Part shown: positions 9,460-19,016 of the stretch, piece after piece | How positions within the stretch are numbered: the stretch's first letter is position 1 | Layout of the letters: each line of letters begins with the position of its first letter | Source of the DNA: Lederbergia wuyishanensis | Lineage (GTDB): Bacteria > Bacillota > Bacilli > Bacillales > Bacillaceae_C | Assembly: GCF_022900255.1 (NCBI RefSeq) | Contig: NZ_JALIRM010000005.1 | Coordinates: forward strand, 92,116-156,115 | Reading direction: 5' to 3' | Length of the DNA stretch: 64,000 nt | Program-made: the position numbers and the translations under genes | Notes under the pieces: model-generated | Told to the model about the DNA's origin: nothing | The model's database searches: none | What the model saw: only the letters and a program-made list of their open reading frames with translations

Positions 9460-11607
9460 TTGTTAAATAAAGCAAAAACCGTATTACAAACATATTTTGG
9501 TTATGATCATTTTCGTGATGGACAGGAAGATATCATACAGAAAGTGTCGGGAGGAAAAGATACTCTCGCCATCATGCCAACAGGTGGCGGAAAATCCCTT
9601 TGTTATCAAATACCAGCGATGCTTTTTCCAGGAATAACGATAGTAATTTCACCACTTATCTCATTAATGAAGGACCAAGTGGATGCATTGGAGAAAACAG
9701 GAATTCCTTCAACCTATATCAACAGCACACTTCCAAACGGTGAAATTAATGAACGTCTAAATGATATTTATAATGGAAACTATAAACTTGTTTACATTGC
9801 TCCTGAACGATTGGAAGTACCTTCTTTTTTACGACTTCTAAAAGAAATTCATATATCTCTCCTTGCCATTGACGAGGCACATTGTATTTCCCAATGGGGG
9901 CATGATTTTCGTCCCAGTTATTTGCAAATCAAAAATTTAATAAGCCAAATTAAACCAAAACCTGTAGTATTAGCCCTTACTGCTACCGCAACTCCACAAG
10001 TCCAAAACGATATTATCGAGCTCCTTCATATTCAAAAAGAACATGTGGTTATGACAGGTTTTGAACGTGAAAATTTACAGTTTCAGGTCGTGAAAGGTGA
10101 AGATAGAGATCGCTTTTTATTAAATTATATAGAAAAAAACAGTGGACAAGCAGGCATCATTTATGCCGCTACAAGAAAAGAAGTGGATCGGATCCATCTT
10201 TTACTAGAGAGAAAAGGGTTGCCAGCTGGAAAATATCATGCTGGAATGTCAGAGGCTGAACGTAATCAGCAGCAAGAACGCTTTTTATTTGATGACATTT
10301 CGATTATGGTAGCGACAAATGCATTTGGGATGGGAATAAATAAATCGAATGTACGATTTGTTATTCATTATCAAATCCCTCGTAATATGGAATCTTATTA
10401 TCAGGAAGCTGGAAGAGCAGGAAGAGACGGAGAAGAAAGTGCTTGTATTTTGTTGTTCGCTCCACAAGATGCTCAAATTCAATCTTTTTTAATTGAACAA
10501 TCAGAGATGGATGAAGGTCGAAAAGAGCATGAGTATTCGAAACTAAGGAAAATGGTTGCTTATGGGCATACTGAGTCATGTTTGCAGCAATATATATTGT
10601 TTTATTTTGGGGAGGAAGATCCTCCAGAATGCGGTAAGTGTGGAAATTGCACCGATTCTCGGGAACACGTTGACGTCACAATCGATGCACAAAAAGTCCT
10701 TTCGTGCATAAGGAGAATGAATGAGCGTTTCGGAAAAACGATGATTGCGAAAGTACTGACTGGCTCGGCTGACAAAAAAATAAAAAGTGTTGGCTTTGAT
10801 CAGCTGACGACATTTGGGATTTTGAAAGAACGAAATCAAAAAGAAGTTAGTGAATTCATTGATTTTTTAACAGCTGAAGGTTATTTACTTCCAACCGATG
10901 GACAGTATCCAGTATTGATGTTGACTGAAAATGCTGGCAATGTTTTACGAGGTAAAGAGCCAGTATTTCGTAAAGAAAAGGTACGTATTGCACAACTTGT
11001 GGAGGACAATGAGTTATTTGAACTTTTGCGAGAATTGAGAAGAGAGTTTGCTGAGAAAGAAAAAGTACCTCCGTACGTTATTTTTTCGGATGCGACGTTA
11101 AGAGAAATGAGTGCAGCGTTACCAAGAAATGACAATGATCTTTTACAAATTAAAGGAATTGGTGAAAGAAAACTAGAAGCATACGGAACTGATTTCTTAT
11201 CAGTCATTAATGCATATTGTGAAGAAAAAGACATTGAAAGAAAACATGTCCCCATGATGAAAGTTGAGAAAAAGAGCGTTTCGAAGAGTACGAAAGATTC
11301 TAGTCATCTTGTTACGTATCAAATGTTGCAGGATGGGATGGAGATTGAGGAAATTGCGCTGGAGAGAGAAATTTCCGAAAGAACAGTGGAATCCCACTTA
11401 ATTAAATGTGATGAAGAAGGTCATGAGATTGATTGGGATCAATTTATTCCGAGTCAATATGAAGAAATGATTGAAAAGGCTGTAGATGAAGCAGAATCTA
11501 CTAGACTAACACCTATTAAAGAACTGCTACCAGATGAGATCAGTTTTTTCATGATTCGTGCGTTTTTACAAAAAAATAAAGAAAAGGTTACGAAGGGAGA
11601 AGTTTAA
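9460..11607 (+). CDS. recQ: ATP-dependent DNA helicase RecQ
   Basis: This is a 715-residue 3'-5' DNA helicase of RecQ type for recombination and fork repair. Motif I MPTGGGKSL is at about residues 39-47, the DEAH box IDEAHCISQWGHDFRP follows, and motif VI is QEAGRAGRDG. A zinc-binding RQC segment has ECGKCGNC, then comes an HRDC domain (IFSDATLREM to LLQIKGIGE) and a C-terminal helix-turn-helix extension (EIALEREISERTVESHL). The TTG start is fixed by GGAGG at 9447-9451 and by homology of the N-terminus. Its stop is followed at once by the histidine phosphatase gene, probably co-transcribed. Confidence 0.95.
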   Translation: MLNKAKTVLQTYFGYDHFRDGQEDIIQKVSGGKDTLAIMPTGGGKSLCYQIPAMLFPGITIVISPLISLMKDQVDALEKTGIPSTYINSTLPNGEINERLNDIYNGNYKLVYIAPERLEVPSFLRLLKEIHISLLAIDEAHCISQWGHDFRPSYLQIKNLISQIKPKPVVLALTATATPQVQNDIIELLHIQKEHVVMTGFERENLQFQVVKGEDRDRFLLNYIEKNSGQAGIIYAATRKEVDRIHLLLERKGLPAGKYHAGMSEAERNQQQERFLFDDISIMVATNAFGMGINKSNVRFVIHYQIPRNMESYYQEAGRAGRDGEESACILLFAPQDAQIQSFLIEQSEMDEGRKEHEYSKLRKMVAYGHTESCLQQYILFYFGEEDPPECGKCGNCTDSREHVDVTIDAQKVLSCIRRMNERFGKTMIAKVLTGSADKKIKSVGFDQLTTFGILKERNQKEVSEFIDFLTAEGYLLPTDGQYPVLMLTENAGNVLRGKEPVFRKEKVRIAQLVEDNELFELLRELRREFAEKEKVPPYVIFSDATLREMSAALPRNDNDLLQIKGIGERKLEAYGTDFLSVINAYCEEKDIERKHVPMMKVEKKSVSKSTKDSSHLVTYQMLQDGMEIEEIALEREISERTVESHLIKCDEEGHEIDWDQFIPSQYEEMIEKAVDEAESTRLTPIKELLPDEISFFMIRAFLQKNKEKVTKGEV

Positions 11608-11608
11608 A

Positions 11609-12193
11609 ATTACGACCATTTGTTTAATTCGACATGGAGAAACAGATTGGAACGCATTAGGAAAACTTCAAGGAAGAACGGATATTCCTTTAAATCCTAC
11701 TGGAATACGACAAGCGGAGGAATGTCGGGATTTTTTAAAAGAAAATCACTGGGATATCATCGTAACGAGTCCACTACAAAGGGCAAAACGTACTGCCGAA
11801 ATCATTAATGAAGGATTGCAAATTCCTCTTGTTGAAATGGAGGAATTTGTGGAGCGTTCCTTTGGTGATGCTGAAGGAATGACTCGAGAAGAGATTGAAT
11901 CAAAGTATCCAAATAGAAATATTCCAAATCAAGAAGAAAGATCTGCACTGAACGAACGTGTATTGGCAGGAATCGAAAAAATCAATCGAAAGTATGTCAA
12001 TAAAAAGGTCCTGCTCGTCGCGCATGGAGGGGTAATTAACGCCATTTTATCGATACTTTCAGATGGAGAAATAGGCTCCGGAAAGACAAGGTTAATCAAT
12101 GCTTGTATCAGCAATATTAACTTTCAGGAAGAGAAATGGTTGATTAGTGATTTTAACCAAGTGGGACATCTTTCAAAGTATAAGGAACTATAA
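11609..12193 (+). CDS. Histidine phosphatase (phosphoglycerate mutase-like), apparent AUU start
   Basis: The 194-residue member of the histidine phosphatase superfamily carries the catalytic LIRHGETDWN and SPLQRAKRTAEI near the N-terminus and LLVAHGGVI with the second His. It is probably a small-molecule phosphatase of the CobC/PhoE type; the substrate is unknown. The family normally begins right before ICLIRHGE. No ATG, GTG or TTG exists there in this frame. The codon ATT at 11609 lies ten bases after AAGGGAG (11592-11598) and gives a natural N-terminus. The only standard alternative is GTG 11558, which adds 17 basic residues and overlaps recQ by 50 nt. Confidence 0.8.
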   Translation: MTTICLIRHGETDWNALGKLQGRTDIPLNPTGIRQAEECRDFLKENHWDIIVTSPLQRAKRTAEIINEGLQIPLVEMEEFVERSFGDAEGMTREEIESKYPNRNIPNQEERSALNERVLAGIEKINRKYVNKKVLLVAHGGVINAILSILSDGEIGSGKTRLINACISNINFQEEKWLISDFNQVGHLSKYKEL

Positions 12194-12205
12194 AAATAGA
12201 GTAAA

Positions 12206-12248
12206 GCCTGTATCGATTAATATAATAATTGATACGGGCCTTTTGTTT
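12206..12248 (+). terminator. Terminator of the recQ-phosphatase unit
   Basis: GCCTGTATCGATTA pairs with TAATTGATACGGGC with two G-U pairs. A TTTTGTTTTTT tail follows. Confidence 0.8.
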
Positions 12249-12309
12249 TTTGTATGGTAAACTATACAACAAAAATAAATTTACTTAATAGTGTCTCAAT
12301 TGAGGTGAG

Positions 12310-14028
12310 ATGAAAATGGACGAAATAATAGCTGGTTATGTTGAAAAACCTCCAATTATTCTTGAATCATTTGAAAATGGTTTAGAACATTGGATATGTG
12401 GCGGTGCACGATTTAAATCTATCTCTATTCGCCAAACTAAGTATCCAGAGCCGGCGCGTTTCGGAAAAAGCTCTTTGGAATTGAAGTATGATTTTGCTGG
12501 TACAACTGGGATATCAGGAGCCTACGCATACACAAAAGAAAAAATAATTTTACATGACTATCCAAAGGCGATTGGAATGTGGGTATACGGGGATGGAAAT
12601 AATCATTTATTAAGAGCCCAGTTAAGAGATGGAAAGGGTCATCCATTTCAAATTGACTTAGCAGGAAAAGTAGATTGGATTGGATGGAAATATGTTGAAT
12701 GTAAGATCCCCCATGGTAAATCAACGCCTTTAACACTGGATATTCCTGTTAGATTACTAGAAACAAACGACAATAATAAAAACGCTGGAAAGATCTACGT
12801 AGACAATATTAGATCCGTATACGGAAAAACAAACGAGGACTTAATTAATCCTGAAATATTTGGAGAATGTCCTTCAGCTAATGAAGTTGTTTCGACATCT
12901 ACGGTGAAAATCGGAGCATTCGCCAAGGACGAGGAATCTGGCATTAATCCGACCCGAATCCGTATGTATCTTGATGGAAATGAACTTACCCCGACTTATA
13001 TAGAAGAAGAGAATGAAATATTTTATACACCTAGCGAACCATTGTTGGACGGTTACCACCAAGTAAAATTAGTTGTTCAAGATTATTATGGAAATGAAAC
13101 AGAACGGATATGGCAATTTATAGTCGAGGCCGGAGGACCAGGAATTAAACCAATATTTGAAAAGGCTACATATATCGGCAATCCGCTTCACGTTTTCTTT
13201 GAGGCCAATGAGTTCCATAAGTTTAAGAGAATAGAACTCCATATTAAATTTGATCCGTGTAAACTTAAACATTTGGAAAAACAAATTATACTTCATCCAA
13301 TAATCCCTCCAAGCTGTATTGTAAGAAATGAAGTTACGGAGGAGGGATATATATACATAGAATTAAAGGGGCTTGATCAACTTGAAACATCTCGAGCAAT
13401 ACAGGAACTCTTAAAGCTTACATTCCTCATGCATTCGAACATTATAGAGCCCACTAAGATTAATTTAATAAAAGGAATGGCAACTCTGAAGGGGGAAAGG
13501 CAAACTCCTATTTACTTTCCTCCGATAGAGATTGTCCCAAAAGCTCATTATAAAATAGCGATTGATCGAGCGTCTTTAGGATTTAATAGTACTCTTATTG
13601 TTACAGATGAAAAAGGACATGGAATTCACGGTGCGACTATACAAGTAATTTTTCCTGAATACAAATTAGCATTACTTAATTCTGAGCTAGCATTTCTTTA
13701 TAAGGATCCTTCTGATAAAAGTGAGGTAATGTTCAAACTAAAAAAAGATACTGAATTAGTTGTTTTAGAAATAGAAAATGACTGGTTAAAGGTGGTATAT
13801 CGCAATAAAATAGGTTGGTTGAAAGCGGAAAGCCCCAAACTTTTTCCATGGAAATTGGGTAAAACTGATTGTAAAGGGAATCTAAAAACGGATCGATTAT
13901 CTTTAATTGAGGGTGAATTACTCGTTCAAGCTCATAAAGGAAAACAATATAGTTTTTACAACAAAGATAAAAGTTCTAGAACATCTTGGCTCACAAACTC
14001 CAGAATTCATCAATATTACATTCAGTGA
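12310..14028 (+). pseudogene. Multidomain metallophosphoesterase, N-terminal part (frameshifted)
   Basis: The 572-residue frame contains accessory domains of a cell-surface type enzyme. They are a beta-sandwich carbohydrate-binding-like domain (about residues 15-170), an Ig-like domain with IRMYLDGNELTP, a cohesin-like region (ELHIKFDPCKLKHL), then an Ig/SH3-like segment (WLKVVYRNKIGWLKAE). It has no signal peptide, although relatives are secreted, so the 5' end may also be missing. The frame runs into out-of-frame codons after about 13950 and stops at 14028, while the phosphatase domain continues in the +1 frame from inside this overlap. A single-base indel near 13940-13990 would restore one long protein. 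GAGGTGAGATG precedes the start. Confidence 0.7.
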
Positions 14029-15142
14029 ACAGAAAAATACGATGAACATTACATGGATAACAAGCCCATTGTTTACAAAATCTGTTGTTCAATTTATACA
14101 TACAAAAGACTTTGAAATGAGTGGTTTTACTGGTAATTCGTTAAAAGAAGAAATAGGAACAAGTACGGAGCATGCATTCAAAGCAGGTGAAGCTCAAGTC
14201 CATAGTGTCACTCTAAATGGATTAGATTCTGGGCAATCTTATACTTATAGAGTGGGAGATGGTACAGAAAATGGTTGGAGTGAAGAGGGAAGTTTTACCG
14301 CGGATCCAATAAAAGCTAATGAACAATTCAGTTTTATAATTATGGGGGATACCCAATGTCCACCTAATCAAACGGAAAATGGTTTTGCCCTCTTTACTGA
14401 ATTATTAACCCATGCAAAGAAAGAAAATGAAGACGCTGCAACTGTCATTCATGTTGGAGATATGGTTGACGATGGTAACTTATATAATCATTGGGCAGCT
14501 TTTTTCGAATCGATCAAAAGTAAATATCTTGCTCCTTCCACTCCGATTATTCCTGCAGTTGGTAACCATGAAAATACTGGTAATGGAGTTGAAACATTCA
14601 AGAAGCTTTTTAAAATGCCAATCAATGGTCCCAAAAATTTTATAGGAACGGTTTATTCGTTTGATTATGGTGATGCTCATTTTGCTGTATTGAATACCGA
14701 AACAACGAAGACTGGTCTGCTGGAACAAGCAGAATGGTTAAAGAGAGATATGTCAGAAACATCGAAACTATGGAAAATAGTTGTTTATCACCGCTCGCCA
14801 TATAATGCCAATACAGAAGCTGGAAGCGAAATGGTAAAAGAAGTGTGGACAAAGGTTTTTGATGAATTGCAAATTGACTTAAGCTTATCGGGACACGATC
14901 ATTCATATTTCCGGACATTCCCATTAAAAGGCGATGCTACCGATAAGGAAGGCACAACTTATATTATTGCCGGACTAACAGGACATAAATTTTATGGAGC
15001 AACTCATCAGTCTTATATGGATGTTTGTTTTAACGAAAAAATGCAAGTCTACTTAAATGTTTTCATAGTTGGTAACCGTCTAAAATTAATAGTAAAAACG
15101 CGGGATGGTAGAATTGTTGATGAGTATATTTTAGAAAAATAA
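13907..15142 (+). pseudogene. Multidomain metallophosphoesterase, catalytic part (frameshifted from upstream ORF)
   Basis: The open frame continues the upstream ORF in frame +1. It encodes a purple-acid-phosphatase-like fibronectin III domain (LNGLDSGQSYTYRVGDG) and then a calcineurin-like phosphoesterase domain with all metal-ligand blocks: IMGDTQ, VIHVGDMVDDG, PAVGNHEN, VVYHRSPY and SLSGHDHSYFR. The catalytic residues look intact. No ribosome site precedes a plausible start (first internal ATG 14042 begins MNITWITS, inside the FnIII domain), so it is probably expressed only if the frame is restored. It would hydrolyse phosphate mono- or diesters outside the cell. A sequencing error remains possible. 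Confidence 0.75.
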
Positions 15143-15148
15143 TATTCA

Positions 15149-15180
15149 AACACATCAAGTTATTGGTGTGTTATTTTTTT
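15149..15180 (+). terminator. Terminator after the metallophosphoesterase
   Basis: AACACATCA (15149-15157) pairs with TGGTGTGTT, followed by A and seven T residues. Confidence 0.8.
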
Positions 15181-15586
15181 GCCCACTTTTTACCAAGGTT
15201 ATATTGAAATATTTTTACAAAGAAGTAAAAATAATATTGAATTATTATTTCATATCTGATATCTTAATACTAAATTAAGAATTCAAAATACGAAAAACTA
15301 ACTAATAAGTCTCCTAAAAAAGAGTGATCTAGATGTACTTATATATATTTTGTCGGTATCTGAGTCATTAGGGAGGAAATCTTATTAACTAGAATCATAG
15401 TGAAATCGTAATAAAAGATTAAAGCGGTTTCAGAAACGGTGGAATTTTGGACAAGCCTACATGAACAAGAATTTGATGAAAGTTATTAGCAATTCATTGA
15501 TTATCTTGTAAGGACTTTTAAGGAGGTGAAGGGAAAACAATAAATTGGCAAGACCAAATTATATTTTAAAGATTAGGGGGATTCTC
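15181..15586. other. Intergenic with possible gene remnant before the sugar ABC operon
   Basis: No intact gene is present. A short coding-like stretch reads VEFWTSLHEQEFDESY to a stop at 15487-15489, and after a one-base shift continues QFIDYLVRTFKEVKGKQ to a stop at 15541-15543. It may be the tail of a decayed gene that I cannot identify. The same stretch holds a cre-like site. AAGGAGGTG occurs just before the SBP gene. Confidence 0.35.
15419..15432 (+). promoter_or_regulatory. Candidate CcpA catabolite-repression site (cre)
   Basis: TTAAAGCGGTTTCA differs from the cre consensus TGNAANCGNNNNCA at one core position and is nearly palindromic around CG. It lies about 155 nt upstream of a sugar ABC transporter operon, where carbon catabolite control would be expected. 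Confidence 0.45.
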
Positions 15587-16954
15587 TTGAAAAAGTTACT
15601 AATTTTACTTGCGGCACTTCTGCTTGCAGTTTCTGGTTGCAGTAGCAAAGACTCCGGTGGAAATGCTGGAAATAAAAAAGGAAAAAAAGATGTCATCACT
15701 GTTTGGACTTATCCACACTATCAAGCAAATGAAGAAACAGGGCAAAAAAGCTATGAACAAGACCTTATTGATTTAATTAAAGAATTTGAAGCGGAAAATT
15801 CTGATATTAAAGTAGAACATGAAATTTTGTCTTGGGCAGAAGGTGGTAAGAAGTTTGATGTTGCATTGAACTCAGGAAATCCACCTGATATCTTCTTCTC
15901 TGTTATGGAACCAAAATTTATTGATACTGGGTTAGCTGTTCCTCTAGATGATTATGTATCAAATGATGATTTGAACGACTTGGAGCAATTTGCCAAAGAT
16001 AATTTCACGATGGATGGGAAACTTTGGGCTATTTCTCAATGGATCTCTATACATACATGGGGTGGAAATAGAACCCTAATGGAAGAGGCAGGCGCGGATG
16101 TAGATAAAATTATGAAAGATGGATGGACTTGGCAGGAGTTTTACGATATTGCCAATAAAATTTCCAAAATGCAAAACAAAAAAGGTAAAAAGATTTACGG
16201 ATTTGCAACTGCTGGGGATACAGAAACATTTGAACATTTAATGAGAAACAACGGTGTTCTTAGTGCCGTTTCAGAAGATGGCAAGTTCCAATGGGACGGA
16301 GACAAGGCAGTCGAAACATTAAATTTCATGAAAAGATTAATGGATGAAGGCGTTATGCCTAAAGAAACTGCTGGAATTGATGCACAAAAGGTAATTGATA
16401 TGTTTGGTGACATCGAGGTTGGTATTTACGGACGTACAGGTCCTTACCAAGTTAGATTCAATGATAACCGTAATGCAGAAATTGATGCTGGTAAACTGGA
16501 TGCTGAAAAGATCGACTTTGTATTATTACCGTTCCCGCATAATGAAGGGGAAAAGGAAATCGCCACAGGCGGTGGTGGCGGAATGTGGCTCTTCAAACAG
16601 AAGAACTATAAAGGTGATGAGCACACTGCAAACGCTGCGAAAGTTCTAAAACATATTACAGGAACAAAATCTAGTATTACAGCTGCCACAATGTTTATTC
16701 CACCTGCAAGAAAGTCAGGTCAGGAAATGTATGCGGATATGCTGCAATTAGAAACAGAAAATGGAGCATTTATTCAAAGAACATTAGATTATGTAGTTCC
16801 TGGAGTCAGGTTAAACCCAGAACTAGCTCAGAAATCTGCTCAGCTTAAAAATGATGGATTAACGCCAAAGTTCCAAGGGTTTATCGCTGGTGAATTATCT
16901 CCTGAAGAAACTGTAGAGCAATGGACTAAAGTAGCAAAAGATATTCTAAAATAA
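15587..16954 (+). CDS. Carbohydrate ABC transporter substrate-binding lipoprotein
   Basis: This is a 455-residue family 1 extracellular solute-binding protein. The signal peptide is followed by the lipobox AVSGC, so the mature protein is tethered to the outer membrane face by a lipidated Cys. The body has the usual pattern ITVWTYPHY, then IKVEHEILSW and GNPPDIFFSV near the first hinge. The TTG start at 15587 follows AGGGGGA by a good distance and begins directly at the signal peptide, so the longer frame from 15545 is rejected. Two permeases and an ATPase follow. The ligand is probably an oligosaccharide or other sugar; the sequence does not say which. Confidence 0.93.
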   Translation: MKKLLILLAALLLAVSGCSSKDSGGNAGNKKGKKDVITVWTYPHYQANEETGQKSYEQDLIDLIKEFEAENSDIKVEHEILSWAEGGKKFDVALNSGNPPDIFFSVMEPKFIDTGLAVPLDDYVSNDDLNDLEQFAKDNFTMDGKLWAISQWISIHTWGGNRTLMEEAGADVDKIMKDGWTWQEFYDIANKISKMQNKKGKKIYGFATAGDTETFEHLMRNNGVLSAVSEDGKFQWDGDKAVETLNFMKRLMDEGVMPKETAGIDAQKVIDMFGDIEVGIYGRTGPYQVRFNDNRNAEIDAGKLDAEKIDFVLLPFPHNEGEKEIATGGGGGMWLFKQKNYKGDEHTANAAKVLKHITGTKSSITAATMFIPPARKSGQEMYADMLQLETENGAFIQRTLDYVVPGVRLNPELAQKSAQLKNDGLTPKFQGFIAGELSPEETVEQWTKVAKDILK

Positions 16955-16977
16955 TAATAGAATATGTAAGCAACAGG

Positions 16978-17013
16978 AAGAATTATCTGCATTTAAACTG
17001 CGGATAGTTCTTC
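16978..17013 (+). promoter_or_regulatory. Intercistronic stem-loop after the binding-protein gene
   Basis: GAAGAATTATCTGCA pairs with TGCGGATAGTTCTTC apart from two mismatches around a six-base loop. It has no strong U tail. Such hairpins often protect the binding-protein message and make it more abundant than the permease message. Confidence 0.55.
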
Positions 17014-17076
17014 TTTCTGGAAGTAAAAGAAGGTATAAATTTTTTAAAGTCAATATTTTAAACTAGCACTTTTGCT

Positions 17077-17150
17077 GTCCAATTACAGCGCCTAATCGAC
17101 TAGCAAACTTGAGTGTATGTATGTTGATGAGAACGGCGCTTCCGCTGTTT
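17077..17150. repeat. Decayed, internally deleted copy of the GCGTAAGCGCCT repeat
   Basis: CAGCGCCTAATCGACTAGCA and, 35 nt on, GGCGCTTCCGCT match the two ends of the repeat seen whole at 63731-63879 and inverted at 49506-49718. The middle is deleted. The repeat lies between the binding-protein and first permease genes. Confidence 0.6.
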
Positions 17151-17179
17151 GGAAAGTAAGTTTTAAAGGAGATGAAGTT

Positions 17180-18097
17180 ATGGCCACTTCTGTTGAAAAG
17201 CAGAGCCATTGGGGGGAGAATGCAAAGCAATTCTTAAAAGATTATGGCTGGTGTTACGCATTTATTGCACTGCCTTTTCTATTATTCTTGGTTTTTACGG
17301 TTTACCCTCTTTTTTCAGCTTTTATAATGAGTTTTCAGGAATATGGAATCTTAAAATCTAAATTTATTGGCATTGATAACTATAAGTATCTATTAAGTAA
17401 TGATATTTTTTGGAAGGCAATGAAGAATACAACCATCTATACATTAGGTACAGTTCCGGTCAATATTTTAATAACATTTTTTCTTTCCTTAATGATTTTT
17501 CCACTTAATCGAAGATCACAAACATTTTTCAAGGCCTCTTTTTATTTGCCAGCTGTCACATCCGGAATCACTATGTCATTAATTTGGTTGTGGATGTTTG
17601 ATCCAACACAATCAGGTTTAATGAATATTGTTTTAGGATGGATGGGTTTTGATCAACAGTTATTCTTGGCAAGTTCAAAATCAGCCCTATTTTCACTCAT
17701 GTTAATGACGTATATTGGTGGGCATGGTAGTGGAGTCATTTTATATTTAGCCGCAATGGGTGGGATTCCAAAATCGCTTTATGAGGCTGCGGATATTGAT
17801 GCGGCAAGCTGGTGGTCAAAATTAAAAAATATTACTTGGCCACTACTGAAGCCAACGACATTATATATGTTAATTACAGGTGTAATTGGCTCGTTTCAAG
17901 TATTTGAAGCAACATATGTAATGACTCAAGGTGGTCCAAACTTTGCAACGACCACAATTGCCTTTTTGATTTACCAACATGCGTTTCAATATTATCAGTT
18001 TGGTCTAGCGGCAGCAGAAGCTTTCATATTGGGTTTTATTATTATAGTCATATCCATATTACAATTTAAATATATGGCTAGTGACGTAGAATACTAG
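17180..18097 (+). CDS. Sugar ABC transporter permease (MalF/UgpA-type)
   Basis: The 305-residue inner-membrane protein has six predicted hydrophobic segments and the cytoplasmic EAA loop YEAADIDAASWWSKLKNITW, which docks to the ATPase. It is the first of the two permeases of the importer. ATG 17180 is chosen because AAGGAG (17167-17172) lies seven bases upstream. The upstream extension to 17117 runs into the decayed repeat. The second permease starts 11 nt after its stop. Confidence 0.93.
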   Translation: MATSVEKQSHWGENAKQFLKDYGWCYAFIALPFLLFLVFTVYPLFSAFIMSFQEYGILKSKFIGIDNYKYLLSNDIFWKAMKNTTIYTLGTVPVNILITFFLSLMIFPLNRRSQTFFKASFYLPAVTSGITMSLIWLWMFDPTQSGLMNIVLGWMGFDQQLFLASSKSALFSLMLMTYIGGHGSGVILYLAAMGGIPKSLYEAADIDAASWWSKLKNITWPLLKPTTLYMLITGVIGSFQVFEATYVMTQGGPNFATTTIAFLIYQHAFQYYQFGLAAAEAFILGFIIIVISILQFKYMASDVEY

Positions 18098-18108
18098 GGG
18101 GGATTTTG

Positions 18109-19005
18109 ATGGAACTTAAAACTGCAACAGATTCCCAATTCCAGGCCAAACTAGATGAACAAAAAGATCTCCAAAGAAAAATTATTAAAAGAATCGTTTT
18201 AATCATTGTGTACGTACTCTTGGCCTTATGGGCTATATTTACATTCGTTCCACTATTATGGATGTTATCCTCATCCTTTAAAGACTCGTCAGCAATTACA
18301 TCTGTTCCACCTGAGCTGATCCCAAAAAATCCTACCCTAGATGCTTATAAAAGGATCTTTAAAGTTGGTGGATTAGGAAGATGGTTCTTGAATAGTACAA
18401 TAATTGCAGCAGTCAGTACAGTAATTAATGTATTTTTTGCATCGTTAGCAGGTTATGCATTTTCAAAGCTTCGTTTCCCAGGAAGAAATGCAATCTTTTG
18501 GGTGTTACTAGCTTCGATTATGATTCCCGGACAAGTAACATTAATTCCATTGTATATTTTAGTTGTTGATACATTTCAAATGGAAAATACGTATGCAGGA
18601 ATCATTGTTCCTGGAATGGTAAGTGTTGGAAGCATATTTCTAATGCGGCAGTTTATGACTTCTCTTCCGAGCTCTCTGATTGATGCGGGGAGAATTGATG
18701 CTTGTAGTGAATTCGGCATCTTTTGGAAGATAATATTGCCAATCTCAAAGCCTGGGCTTGCCGTACTTGGAATATTTACTTTCGTAGCCCATTGGAATAA
18801 CTTTTTTTGGCCGTTTCTTGTGACAAACACGAATAGCATGAGGACCTTACAAGTCGGTTTAACAAGTTTTCGATTTGAAAATCTGCAGGATTATGGAGCG
18901 ATGATGGCTGGAGCAGTTTGTAGTGCAGTTCCAATGATTATCGTCTTTCTAGCATTACAAAAATACTTCTTGCAGGGAATCACAATCGGAGCAGTAAAAG
19001 GGTAG
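18109..19005 (+). CDS. Sugar ABC transporter permease (MalG/UgpE-type)
   Basis: The 298-residue inner-membrane protein has the MalG-type EAA loop [20 protein letters not shown] and a C-terminus ending in ITIGAVKG, typical of this family. It forms the heterodimeric channel with the preceding permease. ATG 18109 follows AGGGGGGA at a proper distance. The ATPase gene starts 11 nt downstream. Confidence 0.93.
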   Translation: MELKTATDSQFQAKLDEQKDLQRKIIKRIVLIIVYVLLALWAIFTFVPLLWMLSSSFKDSSAITSVPPELIPKNPTLDAYKRIFKVGGLGRWFLNSTIIAAVSTVINVFFASLAGYAFSKLRFPGRNAIFWVLLASIMIPGQVTLIPLYILVVDTFQMENTYAGIIVPGMVSVGSIFLMRQFMTSLPSSLIDAGRIDACSEFGIFWKIILPISKPGLAVLGIFTFVAHWNNFFWPFLVTNTNSMRTLQVGLTSFRFENLQDYGAMMAGAVCSAVPMIIVFLALQKYFLQGITIGAVKG

Positions 19006-19016
19006 GAGGAATATTC

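Noticed and set aside
15545..15586. Upstream extension of the binding-protein gene to TTG 15545
   Set aside because: It adds residues before a normal lipoprotein signal peptide; the ribosome site fits TTG 15587.
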